A stretch of 64,000 nt of DNA from Podocnemis expansa (GCA_007922195.1 ML682002.1:620001-684000); one strand, 5' to 3'; shown: positions 33,051-45,267, numbered from the stretch's first letter. Numbers and translations are program-made. Notes: generated by a model from the letters alone, not told the origin.

Positions 33051-34490
33051 ACAATCCCTACATACTCTGGGTTTTTTGGGGAAAGCTGTCTTGCACTGAC
33101 TCTCCAGATCAGTGCTGGTTTTGCTGCAGGATCTTTATGTTCTGTTATGCTGTGCGGCATTATGTTGGGAACCTCGTTCTACACTGATTCTCCAGATCAG
33201 TGCTGATTTCTGCTATTGGATTTTTACATCCTGTTTTACTACTATTGTAAGTTCTGTATACCACTCAGACTCGTGCTTGCGAGTGGGGAAGCCTTACCCC
33301 TTTGGGGGGCCCAGGGAATGGTACATGATTTGCCAGAAGACTGGGTGGGGGCTTGAGCCACTTGGTGCTGTAACATTACTTGGAAACCCCTAGATATAGA
33401 AGCCAGCCCTTGTCCTGCCAGCTCACCCTGGCAGAAGGGTTACACTGGTAGTTGAATGAGAGTCACCAAGCGATGCCCACTCTTTCCTGATGGATACAGC
33501 AGCCTGGTTTACCCTTTGGCACTATGCTAATCCCCAGCTAGTGGAGAACTCCCGGGGTGCAGGAGAGGGAAGCAGCCCCGGAGCTCAGACAGGACCAGGC
33601 TGTGGAGGGCGCCAAAGTCTGTGTGAAAGTAAAACCAGCAGGCTGGCTAGCAGCCAGCCTGGGCGGGCTGGAGTGGCGGGCCGGAGAGATGAACAGAGAC
33701 ATGCTTGTTGCTGGCAGAGGACCAGGAGTAGCCACGAGCAGAAAGACTCAGGGTTGCAGGTGGGAAGATAGGGTGATGGGGTTATCCTGGGACTCTGCTA
33801 CCCTTGCCCCCTTGCAATGGATTGTAATGATGCTACAGGCTGGGCTGGGAGCTGTTGCTTGGATCTTTGCGTTGTGATGTAAAGCAATCAGCAGAAGGTA
33901 GTTGGAGTCATTATTTTTGGCAGCCTTAGCAAAGAAACCCGGTGTTTTTTCCTGGGAATGTGTGGGTGCGCATGGGACCCCCTGCAAGGGTCAGGGACTC
34001 GACAGCGCTGTGCTTGCAGTGCCCGCCTGTGAAATGGTGGTGAATTAAGCATACTACCAGCCATCTCAGGGACTGGCTGGTGCATCACGCAGCACTCACA
34101 GGGGGTGACAAATTTTCAGTTAAATAAGCAAATGCTGGGAGGGAGCCGGGACAGGGAGATGAGGGTGGAGCTGTTGCCGATGAGCCAGATAAACCAAACA
34201 CCCATGACTGCAGCTGGTGCTCTGAGCAAAGCACTAAAGAAGGGTTTGGTGAGGGTGAGGCCGGCAGTGTGCAGTTGTCAAGTGTCACCTCAGTCCTTCA
34301 GCTGGCTGAGGGGGCCAGAGGAGGAAGAGTTTCTAAAAAGAGTCACAGGGAGCTGGAGCCCTGGATTCCAGGAGGCCTTATCAGCATCTCACCGAGGACC
34401 CTGATTCTCGGCAAGCTAATGACTCGGTTGCTCTGGGCTCCATGCCCGTGTGACTAGAAGGCTGGTGCCCTGGCTGCATTGTTCAGAAGA
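33051..34490. other. Unassigned; short near-repeats around CTCCAGATCAGTGCTG
   Basis: CTCCAGATCAGTGCTG occurs at about 33101-33116 and 33191-33206, each followed by a TGCTGCAGGATCTTTATGTTCTG / TGCTATTGGATTTTTACATCCTG-like phrase, so a period of about 90. The region could belong to an LTR element together with the adjacent minisatellite, but no terminus is visible. Confidence 0.3.
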
Positions 34491-35350
34491 TTAATAGATT
34501 CAGGGGCCAGAAGGAGATACTGTGATCAGCTAGTCTGACCTGCTGCCTAATACAGATCAGAGAAATTCATCTAGTGATTCCTACGTAGCACCCAAAACCT
34601 TGTGGGTTAGCTAGAGAGCTTCTGTTATGTCCACAGTGGGTGAATTAACATCGCGTATTGGTTCAGCTTCTCTTGATGGGAAAACAGGACCAGATCAAGG
34701 CTTGACGGAGGGGGCTGGACCTGCCCATTCTCGAGGCATCCCTCTTGTCCCCCCTTTCTCCCCACTCCATGTTGGGGGGCAGGGTGAGAGGCTCTGGGGC
34801 CCCCCGGCTCTGTGGAGGGGGTTGGGGGGCACAGCCAGCACTGCCATGGGCCACCATGGGGGGGCCGCAGGCCAGCACAATCCGGCACTGATGCTGGAGG
34901 CTGTGGGGGGAGAAGAAGATGCCATGGTACTCTGGGGGCTGGGCAGGCAGGCTGAGGGTGAGAGGCAGCTTGCCACTCAGGCCAGCTGGGACAGATTTTG
35001 GGGGGCTACAGGGCCCCTCATGAGGCTGGGGCCAAGGGCTGCAGCTCCTAAAGCCCCTGCCTTGATCCGCCCCTGTGAGCGAGAGAAGCTTTTGAGTGTA
35101 CACAGAGCTCTTCTCTGGGAAACGTACTCAGAGTGTCACACATAAACACAAGCTGGAACAATTGTTCAGCATAAATAGTGAACGCATATTTCAAGGGACT
35201 ACTCATTGATCTTATTTCTGATACCCTGGGATCAACACGACTACACCAGCACTGCATACAATGATATCCACTGATTTAAAGACTTCAAGTGACCGAGACC
35301 CCACCACTGCCTAGGAAGTTAAGGTGGTTAATTCCCTGCATCGTTAAATA
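34491..35350 (-). mobile_element. CR1-type 3' fragment, antisense, split by a hAT-like element
   Basis: AGATTCAGGGGCCAGAAGGAGATACTGTGATC..TAGTCTGACCTGC (34495-34545) and CAAGTGACCGAGACCCCACCACTGCCTA (35287-35313) are the two parts of one antisense CR1-like end. The intervening sequence contains the element at 34685-35075 plus unassigned DNA. Confidence 0.6.
34685..35075. mobile_element. GC-rich hAT-like element, CAGG..CAGATCAAGGC ends
   Basis: The left CAGGACCAGATCAAGGC and the reverse-complemented right CAGGGGCGGATCAAGGC match at 14 of 17 positions. The interior is G-rich. No clear TSD. The 172-codon ORF across it has no recognisable domain. Confidence 0.6.
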
Positions 35351-36780
35351 TATGTGCTTTGGCCTAGTCTCCTTCTCCTCCCCTCTTGGTGGAATGTAGT
35401 CGTAGGTGCGAGCTTGTTTATTTAAAAACATCTAAAACGAGTTCTGATTATTCTTTGTACAGGAAATGATCTTTTATAGTACATTAGCCAAAACCCCTAG
35501 CAGAGATGGATGCGCAAGTGAAAGTAAGGTGTGGTAGGTTGTTAGCTGCAAGCATCAAACACTGTGACTCTTTCTTAAAACCTTCTCTATGATATAGTAT
35601 AACAGCTACCCTGCAGCAGGGCTAGACCTTACAACCTCTTGCTCCAAAAGGCACAGGACACTAACACACCAAAGGAGAGAACTAACACCAACATGACTAG
35701 ACCAAATCCGAAATGAAAAATCTGAAAATGTGAGACTGTTTCCCTATGCCACAAAGAAAGCTAAGCTTTAATTGCAATTTTCTGGCCGGTTCCAGCGGGG
35801 TAGCTGTGTTAGTTCAGCTCAACAAAAGTCTTTTTGACCAGCTTGTCCTACAATACAACATTGGACACTACAGCTTCTATGCAGCAGAGGGCAGGGACAC
35901 ATATCTCTTATGTTGCTGGGAGCTCAACATGCATGCCTGGAAACTACTTCACCTCCTTTTCTTCCAAGCCCCTGAACTATTTCCTGGCTCATTAAAATTT
36001 TGCCTTAAAGCTTCTTCTTTATCTTTAGCGTAGTCTCTCTACAATGTTTTATGCTATCCAGCATGAAGAGACAACACAAATCCCAATTATATTCTCATTC
36101 TCTGCAGTGGTTCAATGCAACTATTACATTGGGGCAGCAAAACCTCTTTAAGAAAATGCACCAAACGTTTTCCTAACGTCTTTTTAAATACAAAGTGCCA
36201 GCATCTGGAACAAATTACAACTGGCTGTTACAGTGTAAAAATGGCTGATTTACTGCTGGATTTAAATACTCTTGGTGTTTAGTTAACAGCAAGTGCTTAA
36301 ATGAAAAGAAACCGAGAAATGTTAGCTGTGTTTATAAAACTGCCCTACACAGTATATTTAACAAACTCTGCTCGGGTGTGTAAGCAACAGTGAAGGGCTT
36401 TTCATCTTCTGGGCATCCTGTTACCCAGGGAAGGGAAGAGACACTGGAATGAGGAATTCTAAGGATTGCTAGAAAAGGCTGGCTAGTCAGCCTCACGTGT
36501 AACGGTTGCATTCTCCTTGGCCTTGGACCTCATGTTAGTCATGCAAATCTACACAAACTGGCCCAGGTCCTTAGCTCTGTCCTGGTTTCTTTGTGCCGTT
36601 CCAGAAAAGTAGCACAATCAGCTGGAGGAGGAGCGCTGCAGAGTTGGGGGACTGTGGGACAGCTGCAATTTCTCTGCTACCGTCTCCTTCTGGATAGTGG
36701 TGTCGGGAGCTTAGCCGTGAGAAGCAGAGCATGGTAGAGTCTTGCCTATGTCTTGCCAATCCCTTGCTACTATAACAGCC
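35351..36780. other. No gene; SINE head fragment at 35788-35830
   Basis: GGCCGGTTCCAGCGGGGTAG followed by CTGTGTTAGTTCAG is the head of the same SINE family as at 5912, without its tail. The rest is unassigned and AT-rich. Confidence 0.4.
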
Positions 36781-37180
36781 TCCTGGACTGATGGCACTTG
36801 GTGTAACTTCTAGCTGCTCTAAGCTGAGCCTGTGGGCTGGCCAAGAAAGAGACCTGGGGGTTACAGTGGATAAGAGGCTGGATATGAGTCAAAAGTGTGT
36901 CCTTGCTGTCAAAAAGGCTAATGGGATATTGGGCTGCATCAGCAGTAGCATTATCAACAGATCAAGGGAAATGAATATTCTCTAGTTGGCACTGATGAGG
37001 CCACCTGTGAAGTACCATGTCCACTTTTGGGCCCATCACTATAAAAAGGATGTGGACAAATTGCAGAGAGTTCAGTGGAGGGCAACAAAAATGATGAGGG
37101 GGGCAGGAGCACAAGACTTCCGACGAGAGGCTGAGGGAACTAGGCTTGTTTCATCTGATGGGAAAAGTCAGATCAGCTCC
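36781..37180 (+). mobile_element. CR1 LINE fragment, sense
   Basis: CR1 ORF2 3' sequence includes AAGAAAGAGACCTGGGGGTT, ACAGTGGATAAGAGGCTGGA, AAAAAGGCTAATGGGATATT, TTTTGGGCCCATCACTATAA and TGGAGGGCAACAAAAATGAT. It loses similarity near 37180. The frame is broken. Confidence 0.85.
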
Positions 37181-38779
37181 TCAGATGAACCCTTGTCTCT
37201 CCTCTTCCTCAAAACTTCTACTTCATTCTGCAAAGCTTTGCCTAACATCCCTCGTTCCAAGCAAGAGAGCTAGGCTGTTTTGGGTTTCAGGGAAACATGG
37301 CTGTCTCTGACAATGTGGTCACTTGGACCATGGCTAGAAAAATTATAGGCAGCTGCAGATGTCACCTGTGATTTTGCCACCCGAGAAATCAGCCCTTGTG
37401 GCAAAGTTGTTCACCTCTCCTGAACTCTAGAGACATGGTTTTCCACTATTGTGGTTATGCAGAGTGCTGAGCTCCCAGATGACTACGATGGCTGCCATAG
37501 TCCAAAGAAGACCTGAAGCAATAGCGATGACAGAAAACATCTCATAATGTGGCATCTCAGAAGCCTGACCTTGAAGATTTACAAGTTAATGGTGTGAGCT
37601 ATTGAAACGATGATTGCTTTAGCAGAAACATCCAGCTAATGTACTTAGGTGGTGATCTGAACTGCAGTAACTAGTGCCAAGAAAAGGGAAGGCTGGGCTG
37701 ACTGGTAGCTAGGATATTCAAGCCCACCCCAAAAGTTTTTCAATAAGAAAAACTTCTTAGAAGTGACACCGAAAACAAATCCATACCGGTTACCTATAGT
37801 GTGTGTGTTACACTTCTCTCCAGACCTAGGCCTCTGAGCACTGACAATCATGAGAAGTCTGGAGACACGCAGGCCTATGCACTTTTTCTTCTTTTAACCC
37901 AAAGCAGGATTTGAAGCTTTGGTCCAAATCCTGACCTGATGCAACTTGAGCATCACTGTGCTCTTTGGAAGCAGGCCCATCCACAGTATGGGGAAGTTGA
38001 CCCTAGGTCGTAGAGGTGATGTGCTGATGCATTGGGGCATAAAACCCAAATTTAGCTTTGTTTTGACTGCCTGTGAGAGCTAAGCCATAAAACAACAATT
38101 GTTTGAGCTATTTCTGACCCATGCAGTCCTGCCAATTGCACCAATATCTGGGGAAGAAATGCGTTTGGGCTGACAAGTTGTGTAGACAAAGCTTCACTTG
38201 GGTTCAATTTGAAACAGCTGCGGAGCTCTGGAAACAAAGGCTGTTAGTGTCTGGAAGGAGCCTTCCCTGATGGGATACCATAAAACAGCAAAAGCCCAAT
38301 TCTGCATTCAAGGAGAGGGCTCAGCACCCTGCAGGATTGGGCCTAAATCTAAAAAGAGTTTATAGGAATATTTATGCTAGAATGGGATTCTTTATCTCTG
38401 AATGCAGCAGACGCCTGTGAGCAGCTTTTTAAAATGCTGTTTGTGCCCAGATGGCTTAAAAGCTGGAACACTGGTTGTCTTACGAAGAAGGCAGTGACAC
38501 TTCGTGGAATGCTTCGGGTTATCACCTTCATAGGGCTGCCCCTGCTGAATCAATCGCATGGCACTTCTGTGCTCCCTTCACTAGGGGAAAAGGGTCTTAG
38601 TCTGATCTAAATTACACCCAGATAAAGCTACAGACAGTATCAATTCCTGCCTTCACTTACATCATACATCTACCTCCTGTTGGGGGTCCGATGATGTGTT
38701 GCCCCCATTACCATAGAAGCTGAGCCCACTGTGGTTCTCCGTGGATTCATCCTCTACACCCCACCCCCATAAGTACTAT
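37181..38779. other. No recognisable feature
   Basis: No repeat or gene recognised in this mixed-composition stretch. Confidence 0.35.
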
Positions 38780-38875
38780 TCGTTTGAGTTTGCAGAGGGG
38801 GAACTGAGGCACGGAGCAGCTAAGTAATTTAACTAGGGTCACACTGGAAATCCATGGACCACCAAGTGTCCATGC
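38780..38875 (-). mobile_element. MIR-type SINE fragment, antisense
   Basis: GAGGGGGAACTGAGGCACGG, GCAGCTAAGTAATTTAACTAGGGTCACACTGG is the reverse complement of the conserved MIR 3' half (TGACC..AAGTCAC / CCTCAGTTTCC). Confidence 0.65.
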
Positions 38876-39821
38876 AAATGCCTACCCCCTGGGCCAGTGT
38901 TTTCCCCATGGCCATCCACCCCTGGGCTGATCAAGTATAAGCAGAGAGTTGTGGGTCTGCTGCTCACTGTGCACAGTATTAAATAGTTACACATAATGCA
39001 AGTAAGTAGAGTCAGACCATGCGGTGTCAGAGCCATATTCTGATCTCAGTTGTACCTGTATAAATCTAGAGCAACCTTGTTGCCACGGCAAACCGATGGC
39101 ATATCCATGGTTTGCAAGCAAGATTCCCGGTATGCCAGAAGTTTGTGACTGAGAGCCAAGGCTCCAGCCCTCTTTCTGAATAACCAAGCTGTGCTGGGTC
39201 CACACAAACCTCCATGTCCATTCACAGATACTCATTGTAAGATGCCGGGAACAACTCCCAAGCAGTTTGGCCATGCGCGTCACTGGAGGGAAGTCTGAGT
39301 TATAGGGCAGTGCGGACTGCCTACATTTCATTTGGCTGTAATGGGTCCAGTTGTGGGCTGTGATGCTTTCAAGAGGACAGAGATCAGTTTGTACTTTGCA
39401 CTACTTTGCTTTTCCCTGGCTGTAAACTGTTTAAATGATTTTAACACTGTTTAGGTTTGTGTTACCGCTCCAGGCTAGTTTTTACACCCAGATTGTTTTG
39501 CAGCAATCGTAGCAAAGGAACACCAATTGAGAAACAATGAGTAGTGTTATTGCAGGAGTCACACGAGGGCATTGAAAGGCAAGAGTGGGAGACGACTCTG
39601 CTTGGGAGTGGTTTGGCTGCCCTTTGACAACATCAAGAAGCATCACCACATATGGGAAGCCGTGTAACAGCCTGGCATGGGTGACCCACAAGAAGAGAAT
39701 GAGAGGTTGACATAAGCAGTCCTTGAACTGGGCATGAGGTGCTGAAAAAAAAAAATCTGGCATGTGAAGCAAAACATACCAGCAGCTGCCTCACTGATCT
39801 ACTACCTCATGCTGAAGCACT
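38876..39821. other. No recognisable feature
   Basis: No repeat or gene recognised. Confidence 0.3.
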
Positions 39822-40010
39822 ATGGAAGTGTGGCCTAGCGGTTGGTGCACTAGAGGAGCGAGGAGACTTGGGTTCTGTGTCCAGGCTTGCTGGTGATCTT
39901 GGGCACATCATGTCACCTTGCTGTACCTCAGTTTCCTCATCTATAGGAAAATGCTTTGAGATCTACTGATGGAAAGTATTGCATAAGAGCTAGGTGTTCC
40001 ATGATTATTC
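39822..40010 (+). mobile_element. MIR-type SINE, sense
   Basis: The tRNA-like head GTGTGGCCTAGCGGTTGGTG carries an A-box-like segment. It is followed by GGAGACTTGGGTTCTGTGTCC, GATCTTGGGCACATCATGTC and the conserved TACCTCAGTTTCCTCATCTA, then AAATGCTTTGAGATCTACTG. This is nearly full-length and well preserved for such an old family. Confidence 0.8.
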
Positions 40011-40273
40011 TTCAATTGCCATAGAGAAACTTAAAAGTAGCCTTACCCCCTGCATGCACTGACAGGCAAGTTTTCTTCATGCAGAGAGAGAAACTCAAAT
40101 GGAGTCAACCTGCCGACTCTCTGCAACCAAACGATTTCCCTTTACTGTTCTCCAGTGAGCTCTTCATCCTAGAATTAAGGGTCTCCAGTGCACGAGTTTC
40201 TACTTTTCCCTTGAAACACTGTTCCCCGTGCTAAACAATCCCACTGCTAGGAATTTCCTTCTGAGACCCAGCT
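40011..40273. other. No recognisable feature
   Basis: Short unassigned gap between a MIR and an LTR-like element. Confidence 0.3.
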
Positions 40274-40794
40274 TGTGACAGGTGTATCCTCCTCCTGTGG
40301 GCACCTCCTGTTAGCTGGGTGCAAACTTGAATGCTCTCTGATCATGGTGTTGCCTCACAGCTGTTGCCCTCATCTGGTGAGCTGTCAATGGCTCAACCCT
40401 TTGGTAAATTTACACCCAATCTTCTAAACCCCTTCTGGGGTAAAAAGGTCCAACAAGGCCTATCCCTGTGTCTTTTTTATTGTCTTTAGCTGAGTGCTCA
40501 GACCTTTCTGGGCTTGCTTTAAATTTGTTCCTGCCTGCCCTAGTGTAGTGAAGTGCCCTCAGGGTTTTCTCCCTGCCAACTCTGAACCTGGCCTTTCACT
40601 TGGGCAGCAATGGAGCTGGTCAAGCCCGGCAGCTCTTTTTAACTGGACCTGCTGTGCTCTGATTGGCTGGTTCCCTGCAGCCCCTCTAGGCAGGCCTGGA
40701 GGACTCACCTCTGTTGCTCCTTTTCTAGGGTGAAGTGTAATAGGACCACAGCCTCAAGCAGGGGGCTTCAATAAGCCAGGCACACCCTGTCACA
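40274..40794 (-). mobile_element. Solo-LTR-like element, TGTGACAGG ends
   Basis: The plus strand begins TGTGACAGGTGTATCC and ends GGCACACCCTGTCACA, so the ends are TG..CA inverted repeats. Flanking CAGCT and CAACT agree at 4 of 5 bases. On the minus strand a CCAAT box (GCCAATCAGAGC) lies about 120 bases from the end, followed by a degenerate TATA region (TTAAAAAGAGC). The layout matches the 48.0-kb copy. No internal retroelement sequence is present. Confidence 0.5.
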
Positions 40795-41892
40795 CAACTC
40801 AAATTCTCCTGTCACTTACTTTTGTCCCATGCCTCCTGATAACAAGCCCTTGTTTCACTCCAAGACGGCTACATGGCAGGTGGGATACAGGATTCCCAGC
40901 CTGGGTAGAGGGATGCCCTCTAGCTCTAATTGAGCTCACATGCTTGAACAGGCTAGCTCACTTCCCTGGCTTGTACTTGGGTAGTTAATCTGAGCCAGGC
41001 AAGGTCACAGTCATACTGAGCAAGTGTGCTAGGGTTAGCAATCAGCAGTAAGATGTGGACGTCTGCATGAGCTGGGACTCCCACTTCCCCTCCTTCTTTG
41101 GGGTTTGCACCCATCAGAAAGTGGCATATAGTTGTCAGATTGCCCCCTCAGGCCATTGCAAATGAATGAATAAGGACCTGTGCACTTGTCCCTGGAGTCT
41201 GATTCCTATTTTCCTTGGTGGTTACATGCATTTTTCACTTCCTTGTTCTAAGGACAGCCGTATATGTGCTCCTTGCATAGCAGGAGGATGTGGCAGTGGC
41301 ATCCCTGTGAAGGGCCAGTGTTCACATAACACTGGGATTTAAGAGGGACACACAGAGTCCAGTATGGGCCTGATGCCACCCCCTCAGTGAAAAGCTTCCC
41401 ATTCACTTCATGCACGAGATGCAGCATTCCCCGCCTACAATTTCCTCCAAGTGAGCATGAAGTTCAACCTCCTGCGAGCAGATCAAACTTCCCACTAGTG
41501 ATTTGATTTTGTCTCTGCTTGTGGCTACCTGGGCCAGGGTGGCTTACCTTATTTCCCACTCCGCTGTAGTGGCACCAAAGCATACCCAGAAGGCAGGGCA
41601 GGTCCCGTCCCTGCCCATCTCCAATTTGTCCTTTGACCCACGCTCATGTATCTCCTCCGTGCCTGCTGTGTGAAGAGTCACTGCAGGGTTCTCCTCAGAT
41701 TCTGGCTCATAGCCTCCACCAGGTGCCAGCCAAGCCCCAGAAGATAATGACCTCAGGCAATGGACCCTTCAGCATGGATCCCATTGATTCTTTTCACTGC
41801 CTGCGGTGAAAGCAGCTCCCCTGACTACTCTTTCTCAATAAACACGTACGCTGGCAGGTTTTTGCCCTGGGAATAGATGGCCAGCTCACTAA
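40795..41892. other. No recognisable feature
   Basis: No repeat or gene recognised. Confidence 0.35.
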
Positions 41893-42327
41893 AGCTATGT
41901 CTACACTTGCAAGTTAGTTCAAATTAAGGAGACTTAATTCGAATCAACTTAGTCCCTGTCTGCACTAGGCTTTTATTAGTTCGAATTAAGGGCATCCTTA
42001 ATTCGAACTAATGAAAGCTTAGTTTGAATTAGTAAGACCTGCCAGTCAGTTTGAACTAAGCCCTTAGTTTGCTCCTTAGTTTGAACTAAGGATGGTGTAG
42101 AGTAGGCCTAAACCTTGGTTCAAACTTAAATTCGAATTAAGGGCAATTAGTTTGAATTAACAAAGTGGACTAATTTGACTTAACGTTAAGTCAAATTAAT
42201 CCACTTTGTTAATTCAAACTAATAAGTCCAAGTTTCATTCAAACTTTCTATATTCTATATTCTAAACTTGAACTTATTAGTTGACATTAACAAATTTGAT
42301 CTAACTTTTCCTAGTGTAGACATAGCC
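41893..42327. mobile_element. Palindromic-core MITE (TTCGAATTAA type) with TSD TAA
   Basis: Left AGCTATGTCTACACTTG and reverse-complemented right GGCTATGTCTACACTAG are inverted repeats; TAA flanks both ends (41890-41892, 42328-42330). The interior is a chain of AGTTCGAATTAAG / TTTGAACTAAG dyads, including a long near-perfect palindrome around 42181-42185 (TTAACGTTAA) with arms of about 40 bases. Confidence 0.88.
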
Positions 42328-42607
42328 TAAGAAACCAACCCCTCACCTTTGCAGAGCTTGAAGAATGCACTTGTGCTGTCCAGTCTCTATGGACCATATG
42401 GACTATGCCAAACTGTCTTCTGCCATTGCAAAGTAAAGTGGAACGGCAGGGGAGACAGCAAAGGCCTCCTCTGAGGTCTGAAGGGAATAAGATGCCTAAG
42501 GTGTCTGTCAACTGTGGTAAATGAGTGCCTAATTAGAGACAAGCTATGAAATACATTGACTGGAGGGTCTAGGCAGAGCTTGGAAACTCCCTCACTCACT
42601 CTGCAGC
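42328..42607. other. No recognisable feature
   Basis: Short unassigned spacer. Confidence 0.3.
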
Positions 42608-42990
42608 GGTGGTGTAACCAGTCTCTGTTTTCTGGCCAGGCCGAAGACACTCCAGGTCATGTGACTGGAAGCTTTCTGACAGCGCTCTCGTTGCAAAGTA
42701 GCTGCAAAGCTGCAGTTGTAAAGCAGAACTGGGGATGGGGAGAGGCAGCCTAGCCTCTGCCGCACAAAGGACTGCAGCAGCTGCCCAGGGCCAGAGCTGT
42801 GTGGGTGGAGAGCAGCATCCCCCCTACCCATCAGCCTGCAGCACTGCCACTTGCAGCTGTAGCCGCCCACTGCTGGCCAATCCACAGTTGCAGTGGCAAG
42901 CTCGCGCTGCTGCTGGGCACTGCAGTGGGTGGGGTGAGTGGGCCTTCTGGCCAACTGGATGGGCTGGGGCCCACCCACAATTATGCCACT
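42608..42990. mobile_element. MITE-like element, family of 29101-29357
   Basis: The right end GGCCCACCCACAATTATGCCACT, reverse-complemented, starts AGTGGCATAATTGTGGGTGGGC. The left end GGTGGTGTAACCAG is a diverged counterpart. GTGAGTGGGCCTTCTGGCC inside recalls the 29.1-kb element. No TSD is recognisable. Confidence 0.45.
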
Positions 42991-43199
42991 TAAGACAACA
43001 AGGGTCATTTCAAAGAATAAGAGAAGTCAGAGTCAGAAAGGAATCTTTTCTGTTCCCATTGTGCCATACATTGTTCAGAAAGGAATAGAGGGCTTTAGTG
43101 CCAGGGCTTTAGCCAGTGTTAACAGAAATAGCTGTGTACAAACAAGCAACAAGCTTTCTAATAAAGCAAAATACAAGGCCATATATCTACAGACAAAGA

Positions 43200-43910
43200 G
43201 TTGGTCATGCGAGTAGGGTGGGGACTATATCTTGGAAAGCAATGAGTCTTTAAAGGACTTCTAGGGTCATGGGACATAAACACATTGAACACGACTCTTA
43301 GTGCAGTGTCTGGTTAAGAGAGCCAACACAACCCTTGGCTATGTGAATGAGGTATACAGAGGTGGTCCTGATACTTCTGAGTCTATCACTGGAGTATGGG
43401 TCATGTTCTAGTGTCTACATTTCCAAAGGGATGTTGAAAAACAGAGGAGGGGCCAGAAAAGAGCCACAAGAATGATTTAAGATCTGGAAAACCTGGCTTA
43501 GTGTAAAGAACTTCAGCTGAATGGATTTAACATAGGAAAGAGATTGTGACATACTGACCCAGGGAGCAGATGTCTGAGAGTGGAAGGCTTTTTAATCTAG
43601 CAGACTAAAGCCCACAGTCCCATGGCTGGAGATTGAAACAAGGCAAATTCAAACTGGAAATAAGGTGCACATTTTTTAGTGGTGAGGTTAGTTAACAATG
43701 GTTAACAACTTACCAAGGGATAAAACAAACTCTCCAGTCACTTCAAGTCTCTAACACAGGACTGGCTGACTTCCTCCAAGAGATGCTGTCACCCAGCCAG
43801 GAGTTGTGTGTTGGATGCAGGTATCACCTGGTGAGGTTCTTCGGCCTGCCTTATGTAGGCGGTCGGAACAGACAACCATAATGGTCTCTTTTGTCTGTAA
43901 AAAATCTGTG
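43200..43910 (+). mobile_element. CR1 LINE 3' part, sense
   Basis: CR1 sequence, degenerate but ordered: TAGTGTCTACATTTCC, GGGCCAGAAAAGAGCCACAAGAATGATT, GGCTTAGTGTAAAGAACTTCAG, then TCTAACACAGGACTGGCTGAC and the 3' region with TTCTTCGGCCTGCCTTATG. A different CR1 subgroup from the 15-kb copy. Confidence 0.65.
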
Positions 43911-44588
43911 GGAAAGAAATCCAACAAGTTACAGAGATGGTAAACCTGCATGCCTTGTTTTAAAGTTGTAGGGGTTAATTTATTGGTGTGGCTGCTTCTC
44001 CGCTATATGTGTTTTGAATACCCAGGCTGATGACTCCCAGATGTAGCAGTGACATTAGTACAGATGTTTAGATTGTATAGTTAACTGCCACTTACAACAT
44101 CCAATGGCTTGCTTTAATTATGCCGATATGGATTTGTTTGCTTTACACTGTGTTTGTCATAGGATGAAACATGGCTACCAAGTTTATACCATAGGCTCCT
44201 CTGTATACAACAGCAGGCCAAGAGGTTAGGAGAGTCGGGTCTTCCTGGTTGGCATAAAGGAAAGTTGCCAGATAAACAGGACATAAGTTCTGTCAAGAAC
44301 CTATCAACAGATTCCTGCTACACATGTTGGGGCCAGGTGGCTTTAATGAGAAGTTCACCTGCATTGGTGCACCGTGGTATTTTCAGAGCAATGTTAGCAG
44401 GATGTATTTCAGATTCTGAATAATATCGATCAGAGAAGGGCCTGACCCAGAAAGTTTGGATTCAGCTCAACTTCTGAGTCATCGCAAGGTTCAGGGGATT
44501 TGTTTTAGACTTATCGCTCAAGCCCCTTCCAGAATGTATTTATAGACATCATTCGCTTCCCAGGGAAACACAGCTATCTGGAATCTAA
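43911..44588. other. No recognisable feature
   Basis: No repeat or gene recognised. Confidence 0.3.
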
Positions 44589-44877
44589 GGTAGTATGGTT
44601 CAGTGGTTAGGGGAGCTAGCTTGCGACCTCAGTGTAATTCCTTGCTCTGCTACACACATCCTGAATGATCTTGGACAAGTCACTTTATTATTTGTGTTAT
44701 CGTAGCACGTAGGAGCCCCAGTCATTGACCAGGATCTCGTTGACCAAGATCTCATTGCAGTAGGTGCTGCAGAGAGAGACAGAGCAAATACAGTCCCTGA
44801 CTCCCACTCTCCCAACTTACAATTTAATATAAAACAAGAGACAACAGATCGGGGAGTCCAAGGAAACAACGAGACAA
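44589..44877 (+). mobile_element. MIR-type SINE joined to an ancient amniote repeat tail
   Basis: AGGTAGTATGGTTCAGTGGTTAGG is a tRNA-like head with an A-box match. It is followed by CCTTGCTCTGCTACACACATCC and CTTGGACAAGTCACTTTA (MIR core). From 44689, TTATTTGTGTTATCGTAGCA, GGAGCCCCAGTCATTGACCAGGATCTC and ACAGTCCCTGACTCCCA..CTTACAATTTAA is a separate widespread amniote repeat. The next MITE starts directly after it. Confidence 0.65.
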
Positions 44878-44880
44878 TAA

Positions 44881-45248
44881 GGCTATGTCCCCACTAGCCA
44901 AAGTTAGTTTGAACTTGTTAGTTGAGACTAATAAGTTTGAGCTTAGTTTGAACTAATCTCAGTTTAGTTCGAACTAACTGCCAGCTGCTTAGTTCAAGGT
45001 ACCAACATGGACTAGTTCGAACTAGCTGTTAGTTCAAACTAGTCCATATTGTTAGTTCGAATTAACTGCCTTAGTTCAAACTTAGTAAGTTCAAAAAATG
45101 GGTTAGTTTGAGTCCATGTTGTGCTAAGTTTGAACTAAGTGATGGTACTAACTAGCTTGAACTAAGGAAAGGCTGATGTGCACAGGGACCAATTTAGGTC
45201 AAATTAAGCCTCCTTAATTCAAACTAAATTGCTAGTGTAGACTTAGCC
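44881..45248. mobile_element. Palindromic-core MITE (AGTTCGAACTA type) with TSD TAA
   Basis: The ends GGCTATGTCCCCACTAGC and (reverse complement) GGCTAAGTCTACACTAGC are inverted repeats; TAA flanks both sides (44878-44880, 45249-45251). The interior repeats AGTTCGAACTA / AGTTTGAACTA dyads, with one strong palindrome centred near 45025. Confidence 0.88.
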
Positions 45249-45267
45249 TAAGACATTTAGTCTCTCT

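Noticed and set aside
33051..33430. LTR of the minisatellite region
   Set aside because: No TG..CA ends, primer-binding site or paired copy could be identified.
34627..35145. 172-codon plus and 146-codon minus ORFs
   Set aside because: Inside a G-rich hAT-like element; no recognisable protein family.
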